From assembly GCF_001514215.1 (NCBI RefSeq), contig NZ_KQ948868.1, positions 133,559-196,248 of the forward strand: a stretch of DNA of 62,690 nt. Reading direction: 5' to 3'. Positions 10,503 through 18,810 of this stretch are shown here, piece by piece. How positions within the stretch are numbered: the first letter of the stretch is position 1; every line of letters begins with the position of its first letter. Origin of the DNA: Streptomyces bungoensis (GTDB lineage Bacteria; Actinomycetota; Actinomycetes; Streptomycetales; Streptomycetaceae). Below the pieces are notes generated by a model that saw nothing but the letters and a program-made list of their open reading frames with translations, did not search any database and had not been told where the DNA came from. The translations under genes were made by a program, and so were the position numbers.

Positions 10503-12557
10503 CTACGCACCGCCGTCGGCCGGCCGCGCGGAGGACGGGTCACCAAGGGCCGTGTCGATGGCCCGCAGATGGCGGGCGACCGGTCCGAAGGAGAACAGGC
10601 CGCTCCCCGCGCCCGCGAGTTCCGCTTCGGCGGCGGCGAGTTCGTCGCGGGCCCGACGCAGGACCGGCAGGTGCCCGACGGACGCCGCCGCACGGGCGAG
10701 TACGCACCACAGTGCCTCCTGGAGAAGGTCGTGCGGTGGCCGGGGAACCGTCGTGAGTGCCTCCCGGGCCCGCTCGGTGGAGCCGGAGGCGGCCAGCAGC
10801 AAGGGATCGAGCCACGGCCGGTAGGGGCCCGCGTCGAGACGGGCGAAGTCGTCGGGGTCCGGCAGCGCGTCGCCCCGCATGACCGGAACCAGAGCGACGA
10901 GGACGGCCGCTCCCCGGGTGAGGCCGGGCATACCGCAGTCGGCGGTCGCCGCCAGGACCTCTGCGTACCGGGGACGGGCCGCCGTCCATCCCTCGGTCTC
11001 GCAGCCGCGCAGGGCCCGGTACCACGACGTGAAGACCGCGGCGAGCGGCCGGTCGTTGCGGTGCGCCAGCCGGTCGACCTCCTCGGCCTGTGCGTCCGCC
11101 GCCGTGAGGTCGCCGAGTCCGGCGAGGGACTGGAGGCGGACAAGGCGACCCAGGACCTCGTGGCCGGGCATGTGGTGGTCGACGGCCAGACGGGTCAGTT
11201 CGGCGCCGAGGGCCTCGCGGTGAGCGGCCGTTCCGCAGGTGGCGAAGGACTGCATGAAGGCGCCGTTGAGGGCGAACGCGAGCAGGGCGGGATCTTTGAG
11301 ACGCCGGGCGAGGCGGACGGCCTCCTGCGCGGCACGCTCGGCGCGCAGCCGCCACGGTTCGGCGGCGGGGGCCTCGGCCGCCCGGGGAAGCGGCGCGTCG
11401 GCGGCGGCATCGCCCCGTGACTCGACCGCGACGACCGACAGCAGGCGGGCCCGCAGCGCGGGCGGTCCGCCGGGGCCGAGCCGGGCAGCGGTGCGGGCGG
11501 CGGCCCGGGCCAGTTCGCCGGCGTCCTCGGGGTCGTCGGCGCGGGTCCACACCGCCGGGACGTCGTAGGAGCCGATGAGGCCGGCGGCCAGTTCGGCGTC
11601 CCCCGTCGACTCGGCCGCCGCGACCAGGTCCCGACGGTGCACGCGTGCCTCTCGCAGGCCGTCGGCGCCGGTCACCGCGAGGTCCCGCAGCAGGCCGGCG
11701 GCGGCGTGCAGCCGGGCGCGGGACCGCGTGGGCACCGAGCGGTTCCACGCGGCGGCCGTACGGTCCCAGACGCCGTCCGCCGCCCCGGCCGGCTCGCTCG
11801 CCAAGTCGCCGGCGCGGCTGAGGATCCGGGCCGTGGTCCGCGCCAGGGCGGCTCCGGGGCCGGATCCGTCGGGGCCGGCGAGGACGTGGCGGGCATGGCG
11901 CAGGGTCTCCAGGGCCTCACCGCGCCGACCGGACCGGTCCAGAGCGGTCGCCAGCAGCACCCAGCCGTCCTCCCGCCCCGGGTGCGCGGCCACATGGGCT
12001 CGCAGATCGACGACGGCGTCCCGGGCGGCGCCGGTGGTCAGCAGGGCGTCGGCGCGCCGCTCGACCGCGTCGAGGCGCAGCGCCTCCAGCCGGGCCTGCT
12101 CGGCGGCGGCCCACCCGGCGGCGGGGAAGTCGGCCAGGACCGGCCCACGCCACCGGGCGAGTGCCTCGTCCCAGAGGGCGACCGCCCTGTACGGCGGCGC
12201 CTGGGCGGCGCGCGCGGCCGTGTCCTCGAACCGCCAGGCGTCCACCGCGTCGCGTCCGGCCCGCAGGACGTAGCCGGGGCCCTCGGTGACCAGCAGGCGG
12301 GACGGCTGCCGGGGAGGGCGCCCGGGCTCCAGGGCGCGGCGCAGCGCCGCGACGAAGGTGCGGACCGCGCCCACCGCGCCGGCCGGGGGCCCGTCCTCCC
12401 ACAGATCGGCCACGAGCCGGCCGACCGGGACCACCCGGTTGCGGGCGATCAGCAGCCGGCCGAGCACCTCCCGGTGGCGGGGCGCACCGAGCGGAACGGA
12501 CGCGCCGTCGGCGTCCCAGGCGGCGACCGGCCCCAGCAGTCCGAACTTCACGCCCAC
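10503..12557 (-). CDS. Large SARP/BTAD-family transcriptional regulator
   Basis: The 684-residue protein begins with an OmpR-like winged-helix domain (KFGLLGPVAAWDADG, then helices to about residue 90) followed by a bacterial transcriptional activation domain (about 95-245, with AALRRALEP and the DGWVLLATALDRSGRRGEALETL segment). The remaining 430 residues are Ala/Leu/Arg-rich helical repeats, probably TPR-like. No P-loop NTPase domain is visible, unlike AfsR. Such proteins bind direct heptamer repeats and activate secondary-metabolite genes, but no biosynthetic cluster lies nearby. GTG 12557 is chosen for the AAGGGA site upstream. It is divergent from the hydrolase at 12712. Confidence 0.83.
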   Translation of the reverse strand: MGVKFGLLGPVAAWDADGASVPLGAPRHREVLGRLLIARNRVVPVGRLVADLWEDGPPAGAVGAVRTFVAALRRALEPGRPPRQPSRLLVTEGPGYVLRAGRDAVDAWRFEDTAARAAQAPPYRAVALWDEALARWRGPVLADFPAAGWAAAEQARLEALRLDAVERRADALLTTGAARDAVVDLRAHVAAHPGREDGWVLLATALDRSGRRGEALETLRHARHVLAGPDGSGPGAALARTTARILSRAGDLASEPAGAADGVWDRTAAAWNRSVPTRSRARLHAAAGLLRDLAVTGADGLREARVHRRDLVAAAESTGDAELAAGLIGSYDVPAVWTRADDPEDAGELARAAARTAARLGPGGPPALRARLLSVVAVESRGDAAADAPLPRAAEAPAAEPWRLRAERAAQEAVRLARRLKDPALLAFALNGAFMQSFATCGTAAHREALGAELTRLAVDHHMPGHEVLGRLVRLQSLAGLGDLTAADAQAEEVDRLAHRNDRPLAAVFTSWYRALRGCETEGWTAARPRYAEVLAATADCGMPGLTRGAAVLVALVPVMRGDALPDPDDFARLDAGPYRPWLDPLLLAASGSTERAREALTTVPRPPHDLLQEALWCVLARAAASVGHLPVLRRARDELAAAEAELAGAGSGLFSFGPVARHLRAIDTALGDPSSARPADGGA

Positions 12558-12711
12558 GGCACGGTCCCTTCGCGGGCGGCGCCGGCTTCCGGAAGTGCCG
12601 CGTGTCCACTCATCGATCGCTGATCCGGGGCCCCCAGCCTGGGTGGCGCCCCCGGACACCCGGACCACCGGGTCCGGAGCATCCACTCTGCCACGAGCCG
12701 CAGGAGTCCCT

Positions 12712-13593
12712 GTGACACACCCGAGCATCCCCCGATTCGCCGAGCACCGCGTGACGGTCGACGACGGCGTCACGTTGCACGCCGCCGTCGGCGGCACCGG
12801 CACGCCGGTCGTGCTGCTGCACGGCTTTCCGCAGACCCGTCTGATGTGGCGGCACGTCGCCGCCGGCCTCGCCGCCGACCACACCGTCATCTGCCCGGAC
12901 CTGCGCGGTTACGGTGCCAGCGACAAGCCCGCCGAGAGCGGTCCGGAGGTCTACTCGAAGCGGACGATGGCCCGGGACATCGTCCGGCTCGCCGCCGAGC
13001 TGGGGCACGACCGTTTCACCCTGGCCGGACACGACCGCGGCGCGCTGGTCGCCTTCCGCGCCGCGATGGATCACCCCGACACCGTGTCCCGCGCCCTCTT
13101 CCTGGACGTCCTGCCGACCCTCGACACGTGGAACGCCCTGCACGGGGTGTCCGGTGCGGTCGGCTTCCACCTCTACCTGATGGCACAGGCCCCGGGCCTG
13201 CCGGAGCGGATGATCCAGGCGTCCGCCGACGCCTTCTTCTCGTACTTCCTGGACGCCTGGAGCAACGCCCCGGACGCGATCCCCGCCGAGGTCCGCGACC
13301 ACTACGTCGCCGCGTCGGCGGCGGCGGTGCCGTCCATCGTCGCCGACTACCGTGCCTCCGCCGGTGCGGATCTGGCCCACGACACCGCCGACCGGGATGC
13401 GGGCAACCGGCTGGCCATGCCGGTCACCGTTCTCCAGCAGGACTGGGGTGCCGCTCTCGGCTACCACGCCCAGGGGCTGTGGAGCGCCTGGGCCGAGGAC
13501 CTGCGGCACCGCACGGTCTCCTGTGGCCACTTCATGGCAGAGGAGGACCCCGAGCTGATCGCCGACGAGATCCGGGCCCTCGCCGCCCGCTGA
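12712..13593 (+). CDS. Alpha/beta hydrolase, haloacid-dehalogenase/epoxide-hydrolase type
   Basis: The 293-residue product contains the oxyanion segment LLHGFPQTR, the nucleophile elbow GHDRG in which Asp is the nucleophile, and the terminal His in SCGHFMAEE. An Asp nucleophile in HDRG, with a DLRGYGASDKP loop and a central Trp/Tyr cap, is the arrangement of fluoroacetate dehalogenases and related epoxide hydrolases. Substrate is inference: it could be a 2-haloacid or an epoxide. GTG 12712 follows CAGGAG. It is divergently arranged with the SARP gene (154-bp gap), which may regulate it. Confidence 0.85.
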   Translation: MTHPSIPRFAEHRVTVDDGVTLHAAVGGTGTPVVLLHGFPQTRLMWRHVAAGLAADHTVICPDLRGYGASDKPAESGPEVYSKRTMARDIVRLAAELGHDRFTLAGHDRGALVAFRAAMDHPDTVSRALFLDVLPTLDTWNALHGVSGAVGFHLYLMAQAPGLPERMIQASADAFFSYFLDAWSNAPDAIPAEVRDHYVAASAAAVPSIVADYRASAGADLAHDTADRDAGNRLAMPVTVLQQDWGAALGYHAQGLWSAWAEDLRHRTVSCGHFMAEEDPELIADEIRALAAR

Positions 13594-13703
13594 GGTCCTC
13601 CGCCCTCGTGGGGCCTCCTTGCGGGCACCGTGCCTCCGGAATCCGGGGTGCCCGGATCGGAGCCGGTCAGTCGCGGTGTGCGCCCCCGGGGACGCCGGCC
13701 GGG

Positions 13704-14474
13704 TCAGCCGGTCCCGGCCGCGGGCGGGTCCGGGTCCAGGACGGGTCGGCGGGCAGGTTCGGGACAGGAGTGGATCGGGGCATGCTCGGGGGTTCCTTCG
13801 GACGAGTGGGGGACGGTCCGGGGGAGAGGCGGGGCAGGGGGGCCGGGCGCGGTCGTCAGCTCCGCCCAGACGATGCGCGCGGGCCGGCCGGGCGCGACCG
13901 TCACACCCCAGTCGGCGGTCAGCGCGTCGACCAGGAAGAGCCCGCGCCCGTTCTGGTCGTCGGGCCCGGACTGCCGGGGGACCGGACGGACCGAGCCGCG
14001 GTTCTGGTCCTCGACCTCGACGCGGACCCGGCCGGCGGACCGGCGCACCCGACACGCGATCCGTTCGCCGGCCGCGTGCACCAGCGCGTTGGTGACCAGT
14101 TCCGAGGCGACGAGGACCGTGTCGTCGCGGGTGTCCTCGGCGACGCCCCAGGCGGCCAGCAGATCCCGTAAGACCCGGCGGGCCGTGCCGACCGACGCGG
14201 GCACGGCCGGCAGGTCGAAGGCGGCGGCGGGACCGGCGGGTGCGGCCCCGGAGGCGAGCGGGTCGGGGGCGTCGGCCCCAGGGAGTCGACCCAGGTGCTC
14301 GCCCCCGGGTGGTCTCGGGGCCGGTACCGCCTCCGCCGGCCGGAGCGCGGGGCGCTCGGCCTCCGGGAGCCGGACCGGCACACCGGCCGGCGGCAGCAGC
14401 AGCTCGGCGGGATTCACGGGTGGCCCGTCCTCGGGGGGTCGGTGCAGTGGTCGGGGGAGGGAGGGCGGAGCCAT
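13704..14474 (-). CDS. ATP-binding anti-sigma-factor-like kinase (HATPase_c)
   Basis: The 256-residue product has a Pro-rich N-terminal region (1-85), then an HATPase_c domain (about 88-210) with the N box LVASELVTNALVHA, the G1-like VEVEDQNRGS and the G2-like NGRGLFLVDALT. It belongs to the RsbW/SpoIIAB-related single-domain kinases that are very numerous in Streptomyces, often paired with XRE and DUF397 proteins. No partner is encoded beside it. A Pro-rich tail follows the domain. The ATG at 14474 is preceded by GAAAGGCG. Confidence 0.78.
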   Translation of the reverse strand: MAPPSLPRPLHRPPEDGPPVNPAELLLPPAGVPVRLPEAERPALRPAEAVPAPRPPGGEHLGRLPGADAPDPLASGAAPAGPAAAFDLPAVPASVGTARRVLRDLLAAWGVAEDTRDDTVLVASELVTNALVHAAGERIACRVRRSAGRVRVEVEDQNRGSVRPVPRQSGPDDQNGRGLFLVDALTADWGVTVAPGRPARIVWAELTTAPGPPAPPLPRTVPHSSEGTPEHAPIHSCPEPARRPVLDPDPPAAGTG

Positions 14475-14798
14475 CGCCGTACGCCTTTCGTGCGGCCTCG
14501 CGTCGTGGGGGGTGTCGGTGTCACCGCAGACGTGCCGCTCGGGGAGCAGACGGCTCACCGCCTCCCGTGAGGCCGTGGTGCGGGCCGGTCTCCCCCAACC
14601 GGCCCGCGCCGCCCGCTCCTTCGTCGGCCGGAGCAGTGGGACCACTCTGGCACCCGCCAACAACAGCCCGCAACCGGCAAGTTGAAAATTTCAGGGTGCC
14701 AAGTGCACGCTGCTGCGCATCAGGAGGAGAGCCCACGGGTACGTGCCGGCGATCATGTGAGACGGTGGTGGCGGCCCGACGAGAAGGGGGAAACGGGG
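14475..14798. other. Divergent intergenic region with AT-rich palindrome
   Basis: The 324-bp gap between the divergent ATPase and methyltransferase genes has no gene that I can support. Its notable content is a short AT-rich palindrome at 14683-14693, flanked by GGCACCC and GGGTGCC 38 bp apart. Confidence 0.5.
14683..14693. promoter_or_regulatory. AT-rich palindrome, candidate operator
   Basis: TGAAA-A-TTTCA is a perfect 5+1+5 palindrome in a strongly GC-rich background, between two divergent genes. Similar AT-rich palindromes occur near XRE/DUF397/ATPase families in Streptomyces; that link is from memory. Confidence 0.4.
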
Positions 14799-15614
14799 TT
14801 GCCCGACAACGGAGGGACGGCCGGTCGCGTCGACACCGAGAACGCGCACTCCGCCCGCATCTACGACTACATCCTCGGCGGGCACGACTACTACCCCGCC
14901 GACCAGGAGGCGGGCGACGCCATGGTCCGGGAGTGGCCCGCCCTCCCCGTGCACATGCGCGCCAACCGCGACTTCATGAACCGTGCCGTGCGCCGCCTCG
15001 CCGAGGAGGCGGGCATGCGCCAGTTCCTGGACATCGGCACGGGCATCCCCACCTCGCCGAACCTGCACGAGATAGCCCAGGCGGTGGCCCCCGGGTCGCG
15101 GGTCGTCTACGTCGACAACGACCCGATCGTCCTCACCCTCTCCCAGGGCCTGCTCGCCGGCGCGCCCGAGGGCCGGACGGCGTACGTCGAGGCCGACTTC
15201 CGCGACCCGGCGGCCATCCTCGCGGCACCCGGGCTGCGCCATACGCTGGACCTCGACCGGCCGGTGGCCCTCACCGCCATCGCCATCGTCCACTTCGTGC
15301 TGGACGCGGACGACGCGGTCGGGATCGTCCGCCGGCTGCTGGAGCCGCTGCCCTCCGGCAGCCACCTGGCCATGTCCATCGCCACCGCCGACTTCGCGCC
15401 CGAGGAGGTGGGCCGGGTCGCCCGCGAGTACGCGGCCCGCGACATGCCGATGCGGCTGCGCACCCTCGACGAGGCACACGAGTTCTTCGAGGGCCTGGAG
15501 CTGGTCGGGCCCGGCATCGTCCAGGTGCACAAGTGGCACCCCGACGGCAGCGGGGACAAGGACATCCGCGACGAGGACATCGCGATGTACGGCGCGGTCG
15601 CCCGTAAGCCGTGA
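14799..15614 (+). CDS. SAM-dependent methyltransferase, DUF574 family
   Basis: The 271-residue protein shows the family hallmarks: NAHSARIYDYILGGHDYYPAD near the N-terminus, motif I FLDIGTGIPTSPNLHEIA (about 84-101) and VVYVDNDPIV. DUF574 methyltransferases are abundant in Streptomyces and usually lie near regulatory ATPases; their substrates are unknown. TTG 14799 preceded by AAGGGGGAAACGGGG gives the length usual for the family; an upstream extension would add about 39 non-conserved residues. Confidence 0.88.
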   Translation: MPDNGGTAGRVDTENAHSARIYDYILGGHDYYPADQEAGDAMVREWPALPVHMRANRDFMNRAVRRLAEEAGMRQFLDIGTGIPTSPNLHEIAQAVAPGSRVVYVDNDPIVLTLSQGLLAGAPEGRTAYVEADFRDPAAILAAPGLRHTLDLDRPVALTAIAIVHFVLDADDAVGIVRRLLEPLPSGSHLAMSIATADFAPEEVGRVAREYAARDMPMRLRTLDEAHEFFEGLELVGPGIVQVHKWHPDGSGDKDIRDEDIAMYGAVARKP

Positions 15615-15634
15615 CCGCCCGATAGCGTGCGGCC

Positions 15635-16111
15635 ATGTACGCCACGCGAGTCACCCGTCGCGTCCAGGCGCCCGCGACGGCCGTCTACCGGGCCCTGGTC
15701 GACCCCGAAGCCCTCGCCGTCTGGCGCGTCCCCGCGGGCATGACCGCCCGGGTGCACGCCTTCGACGCGCGGGAGGGCGGCGCGTTCCGCATCTCCCTCA
15801 CCTACGGCGATCCGGCCGGCGCCGGCAAGTCCGGCGGGCACACGGACACCTACCGGGGCCGCTTCGTGCGGCTCGTGCCCGGCGTCCAGGTGGTGGAGGC
15901 GTTCGCGTTCGAGACGGACGACGACACCCTGCGCGGCACCATGACCATGACGACGACGCTCACCGAGACGGACGACGGCGCCACCGACGTCGAGATCCTG
16001 CACGAGGGCATCCCGGACGGCGTCCCCCGCGGGGACAACGAGCAGGGCACCCGCATGGCCCTCGACCACCTCGCCCGGCTGGTCGAGGAGCGGCACCCGC
16101 CGCAGGCCTGA
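15635..16111 (+). CDS. SRPBCC (AHSA1-like) domain protein
   Basis: The 158-residue protein is a single START/AHSA1-type helix-grip domain: VTRRVQAPATAVYRALVDPEALAVW at the N-terminus, DAREGGAFRISLTY in the middle, and GTRMALDHLARLVEE as the long C-terminal helix. Such proteins bind hydrophobic ligands or act on chaperones; the ligand here is unknown. It starts 20 bp after the DUF574 methyltransferase and probably shares its transcript. Confidence 0.85.
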   Translation: MYATRVTRRVQAPATAVYRALVDPEALAVWRVPAGMTARVHAFDAREGGAFRISLTYGDPAGAGKSGGHTDTYRGRFVRLVPGVQVVEAFAFETDDDTLRGTMTMTTTLTETDDGATDVEILHEGIPDGVPRGDNEQGTRMALDHLARLVEERHPPQA

Positions 16112-16251
16112 AGCCGGGGCCCCGCGCCGCCCGGCCCCCCGCCCACCGGCGCCCCCGCTGCTCGGCCAGGACTGACCGCCGAAGGCCCCGGGTACCCGAA
16201 AGGCCCCCGGGGCCGACCCGGCGCCCGGGGCTGCCGTGAGAGGGAGAGGCC

Positions 16252-16938
16252 ATGACGTGTGACGGGGAGGACGCCACCCACGCCCCGCGGCCGGAGGTCA
16301 CCGAACTCCGCCCGGCCGCCGGCGCCCCCGGCCGGGCGGCGCCGGGCGCGCCGGACCCGCAGCAGCTGCCACGCGACCGCAGCCAGGCGATCCTGGAGGC
16401 CGCCAAGCAGATCGGGGCCCTGCTGAAGAAGAAGGGCCACCCCTTCGCGCTCGCGGGCAGCGTGGCCGTCTACGCCCACGGGGGAAGCAGGCACCTCCAG
16501 CACGACGCCGACTTCGCCGTCCTGCCCGAGGACGCCGACGCGGTGGCCGCCACCCTGCGCGAGGCCGGCCTCCCCGTGCGGACCCCGCCGGAGGACTGGC
16601 TGGTCAAGACCACCTGCCGGGGCCAGGACGTCGACATCATCTTCCAGCTGGCGCACCAGCCCGTCACCAAGGACATGCTCGCCCGGGCGCAGTGCCTCCC
16701 CGTCGACTCCGTCATCATGCCCGTCCTCTCCCCGACCGACCTGATCCACAGCCTGATCAGCGCCTTCTCGGAGCACTACTGCGACTTCGGCTCGGTGCTC
16801 CCGGTGGCCCGCGCGGTGCGCGAGAAGGTCGACTGGAACGAGGTGCGGGCGACCTGCGGCGGCGAGCCCATGCCCGCCGCCTTCCTCTTCCTGCTCGAAC
16901 GGCTGAACGTGATCGAACCCCGGGAAGGGCAGTCATGA
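16252..16938 (+). CDS. Nucleotidyltransferase-fold protein (AbiEii-like)
   Basis: The 228-residue product has a disordered N-terminal 40 residues, then a nucleotidyltransferase core: AGSVAVYAHGGSRHL followed by HDADFAVLP, the GS and DxD elements that bind nucleotide and metal, and a third acidic position in CRGQDVDIIF. The arrangement matches minimal/AbiEii-type nucleotidyltransferases that modify proteins, tRNA or small molecules. GAGGGAGAGG precedes the ATG. Its stop overlaps the start of the next gene (ATGA), and that gene in turn overlaps a phosphoesterase, so the three are translationally coupled. The target is unknown. Confidence 0.75.
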   Translation: MTCDGEDATHAPRPEVTELRPAAGAPGRAAPGAPDPQQLPRDRSQAILEAAKQIGALLKKKGHPFALAGSVAVYAHGGSRHLQHDADFAVLPEDADAVAATLREAGLPVRTPPEDWLVKTTCRGQDVDIIFQLAHQPVTKDMLARAQCLPVDSVIMPVLSPTDLIHSLISAFSEHYCDFGSVLPVARAVREKVDWNEVRATCGGEPMPAAFLFLLERLNVIEPREGQS

Positions 16939-17222
16939 CCGACCACGACTCGACACGGCCGCCGGGCCCGGCCGCCGCAGACAACCTGGACTACCGCGTC
17001 GCCCACCTCGCCGAACGGCTCGCCGCCGGCCCCCTCGGCGAACTGGGCGTACGGCTCGTCCCGCACGGCGAGTCCGTCCTGCTGACCGGCACCGTGCCGT
17101 CCACCCGGTGCCGGGACGAGATCCTCGGCCTGGCCCGCGAGGAACTGGCGGGGCACCCGGTCCACTGCGACATCCTCGTCGCCGGGACCTCCTCGCCCGA
17201 CCACGGGGAGGACCTCACATGA
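16935..17222 (+). CDS. Small BON-like domain protein
   Basis: The 95-residue product contains a pattern typical of BON domains: a leading helix (YRVAHLAERLAA), a strand pair (VRLVPHGESVLLTGTVPS) and a second helix (RDEILGLAREEL) ending in a strand. No signal peptide or membrane segment is present, so it is probably cytoplasmic, whereas many BON proteins are exported. It overlaps the genes on both sides by ATGA, so its amount is tied to theirs. The BON assignment is by pattern only. Confidence 0.62.
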   Translation: MTDHDSTRPPGPAAADNLDYRVAHLAERLAAGPLGELGVRLVPHGESVLLTGTVPSTRCRDEILGLAREELAGHPVHCDILVAGTSSPDHGEDLT

Positions 17223-17962
17223 TCCGCGTCGCGGCCGTGGGCGACATCCACATGGGACTCGACAGCCAGGGCACCCTGCGCCCCTCGTTCGAGACCCTGC
17301 CCCAGTGCGCCGACGTCCTGCTGCTCGCCGGTGACCTCACCCGGCACGGCACGACGGAGGAGGCGCGGGTCGTCGCCCGGGAGATCAAGGACCTGCCGGT
17401 CCCGGTGGTCGCCGTGCTGGGCAACCACGACCACCACGACGACCGGCCCGCGGAGGTCACCGCGATCCTCCGGGACGCCGGCGCGCAGGTCCTGGAGGGG
17501 CAGGCCGTCGTCGTCACCGCCGGCGGCGCGCGGATCGGCGTGGCCGGGACCAAGGGGTTCGGCGGCGGCTTCGTGGGACGCTGCGCCGGGGAGTTCGGCG
17601 AGCCGGTGATGAAGGAGTTCGTCCGCTACAGCCGGCGCTGCGCGGACGGCCTGCTCGGGGCGCTGAAGGAGCTGGACGAGCAGGACTGCGACGTACGGAT
17701 CGCGCTGACCCACTTCTCACCCGTGGCGGACACACTGGCCGGGGAGCCGGCGGAGATCTACCCGTTCCTCGGCAGCTACCTCCTCGCGGAGGCGATCGAC
17801 ACCGTCGGGGCGGACCTCGCCGTGCACGGCCACGCCCACGCGGGCACCGAGCACGGGATGACCACCGGGGGCGTCCGGGTGCGGAACGTGGCCCAGCCGG
17901 TGATCGGCCAGGCCTTCCACGTGTACCACCTGGCCGGCCGGGAGCGGGTCCCGTCCGCCTGA
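17219..17962 (+). CDS. Calcineurin-like metallophosphoesterase
   Basis: The 247-residue product has the complete set of metal-ligand motifs in order: VGDIHMG (GDxH-type), LAGDLTRHG, LGNHDHH (GNHD), a His in LTHFSP and VHGHAHAG. It should be a dinuclear-metal phosphoesterase acting in the cytoplasm; the substrate may be a nucleotide, a protein or a nucleic acid. Translational coupling with a nucleotidyltransferase gene invites the idea that it removes a modification added by that enzyme. This is inference. Confidence 0.88.
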   Translation: MIRVAAVGDIHMGLDSQGTLRPSFETLPQCADVLLLAGDLTRHGTTEEARVVAREIKDLPVPVVAVLGNHDHHDDRPAEVTAILRDAGAQVLEGQAVVVTAGGARIGVAGTKGFGGGFVGRCAGEFGEPVMKEFVRYSRRCADGLLGALKELDEQDCDVRIALTHFSPVADTLAGEPAEIYPFLGSYLLAEAIDTVGADLAVHGHAHAGTEHGMTTGGVRVRNVAQPVIGQAFHVYHLAGRERVPSA

Positions 17963-17980
17963 GCGGTCCCCGCCCGCCGG

Positions 17981-18751
17981 TCAGGCTGCCGTGCCCAGCG
18001 CCTCCCGCCCCGGGACCTCGTCGTCCCGCGGGCGAAGCCGCACCGGAGCGGGCGCCGCGGCCCGGCGGCGCAGCAGACCCGCGCCGATCGCGCCGGCGAT
18101 CAGCAGGCCGCCCGCGACCAGGGCGCCCCGGGCGCCGGACCACTCCATCAGCAGGCCCAGGGCCGGCGGCCCGCCGAGGCTCCACACCGTGCCGACGCTG
18201 CTCCACACGCCGAGCACCCGGCCCCGCAGACGGGCCGGCGGATCGGTCTGCAGGACGGCCGTACCCGCGGTGTCGGAGACGGACTCCACGACGGCCATCG
18301 GCAGCACCAGCGCCAGCAGCACGGCCAGCGACGGCGACAGCCCCGCCGCGACCTGCAGCAGCCCGCCGGCCGCCGCGAGCAGGCCCACGGTCCGCACGGA
18401 GGGCCGGCGCAGCCGGGCGCCGAGGACCGCGCCGACGATGCCGCCGGCCGCCAGCACGGTGGAGACCGTGCCGAACGCCCCGGCGCCGCCCGCGAGCGGC
18501 CCGGTGACGAGGACGGCGAGGGTCAGGCCGTAGTTCCGGCCGAAGACGGAACTCAGCCCCGTGACGGCGGCGAGCGCGACCAGCCGGGGCCGGCGCACGA
18601 AGTACGCCAGGCCCTGCCGCACGCTCATCTCCGGCCGCTCCGGTGCGGCACGGCCGCCGCCCCCCGGGTCCGGGGCCGCGCCGGACGCCGGGCGCAGGAA
18701 CGGGACGACCGAGGCGACGAGCAGGAACGACAGCCCGTTGGCGCGGCGAAG
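17981..18751 (-). pseudogene. MFS transporter, 5'-truncated remnant
   Basis: Reading on the minus strand from about 18751, the frame encodes ANGLSFLLVASVVPFLRP, a typical mid-protein MFS segment, then MSVRQGLAYFVRRPRL and five or six further hydrophobic helices to the stop at 17981. The roughly 170 residues expected before this point, with the first five or six helices, are absent: the aldo/keto reductase stop lies only 60 bp upstream. The downstream half is intact and without frameshifts, which suggests a fairly recent deletion. A short product from the internal ATG would lack half the fold and be unlikely to transport. Confidence 0.72.
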
Positions 18752-18810
18752 CCCGCAGGCGCCGGGAGCGCCGGGCCCGCCCCGGAGCCTGACGCCTGCC
18801 CCGCGGTGCC

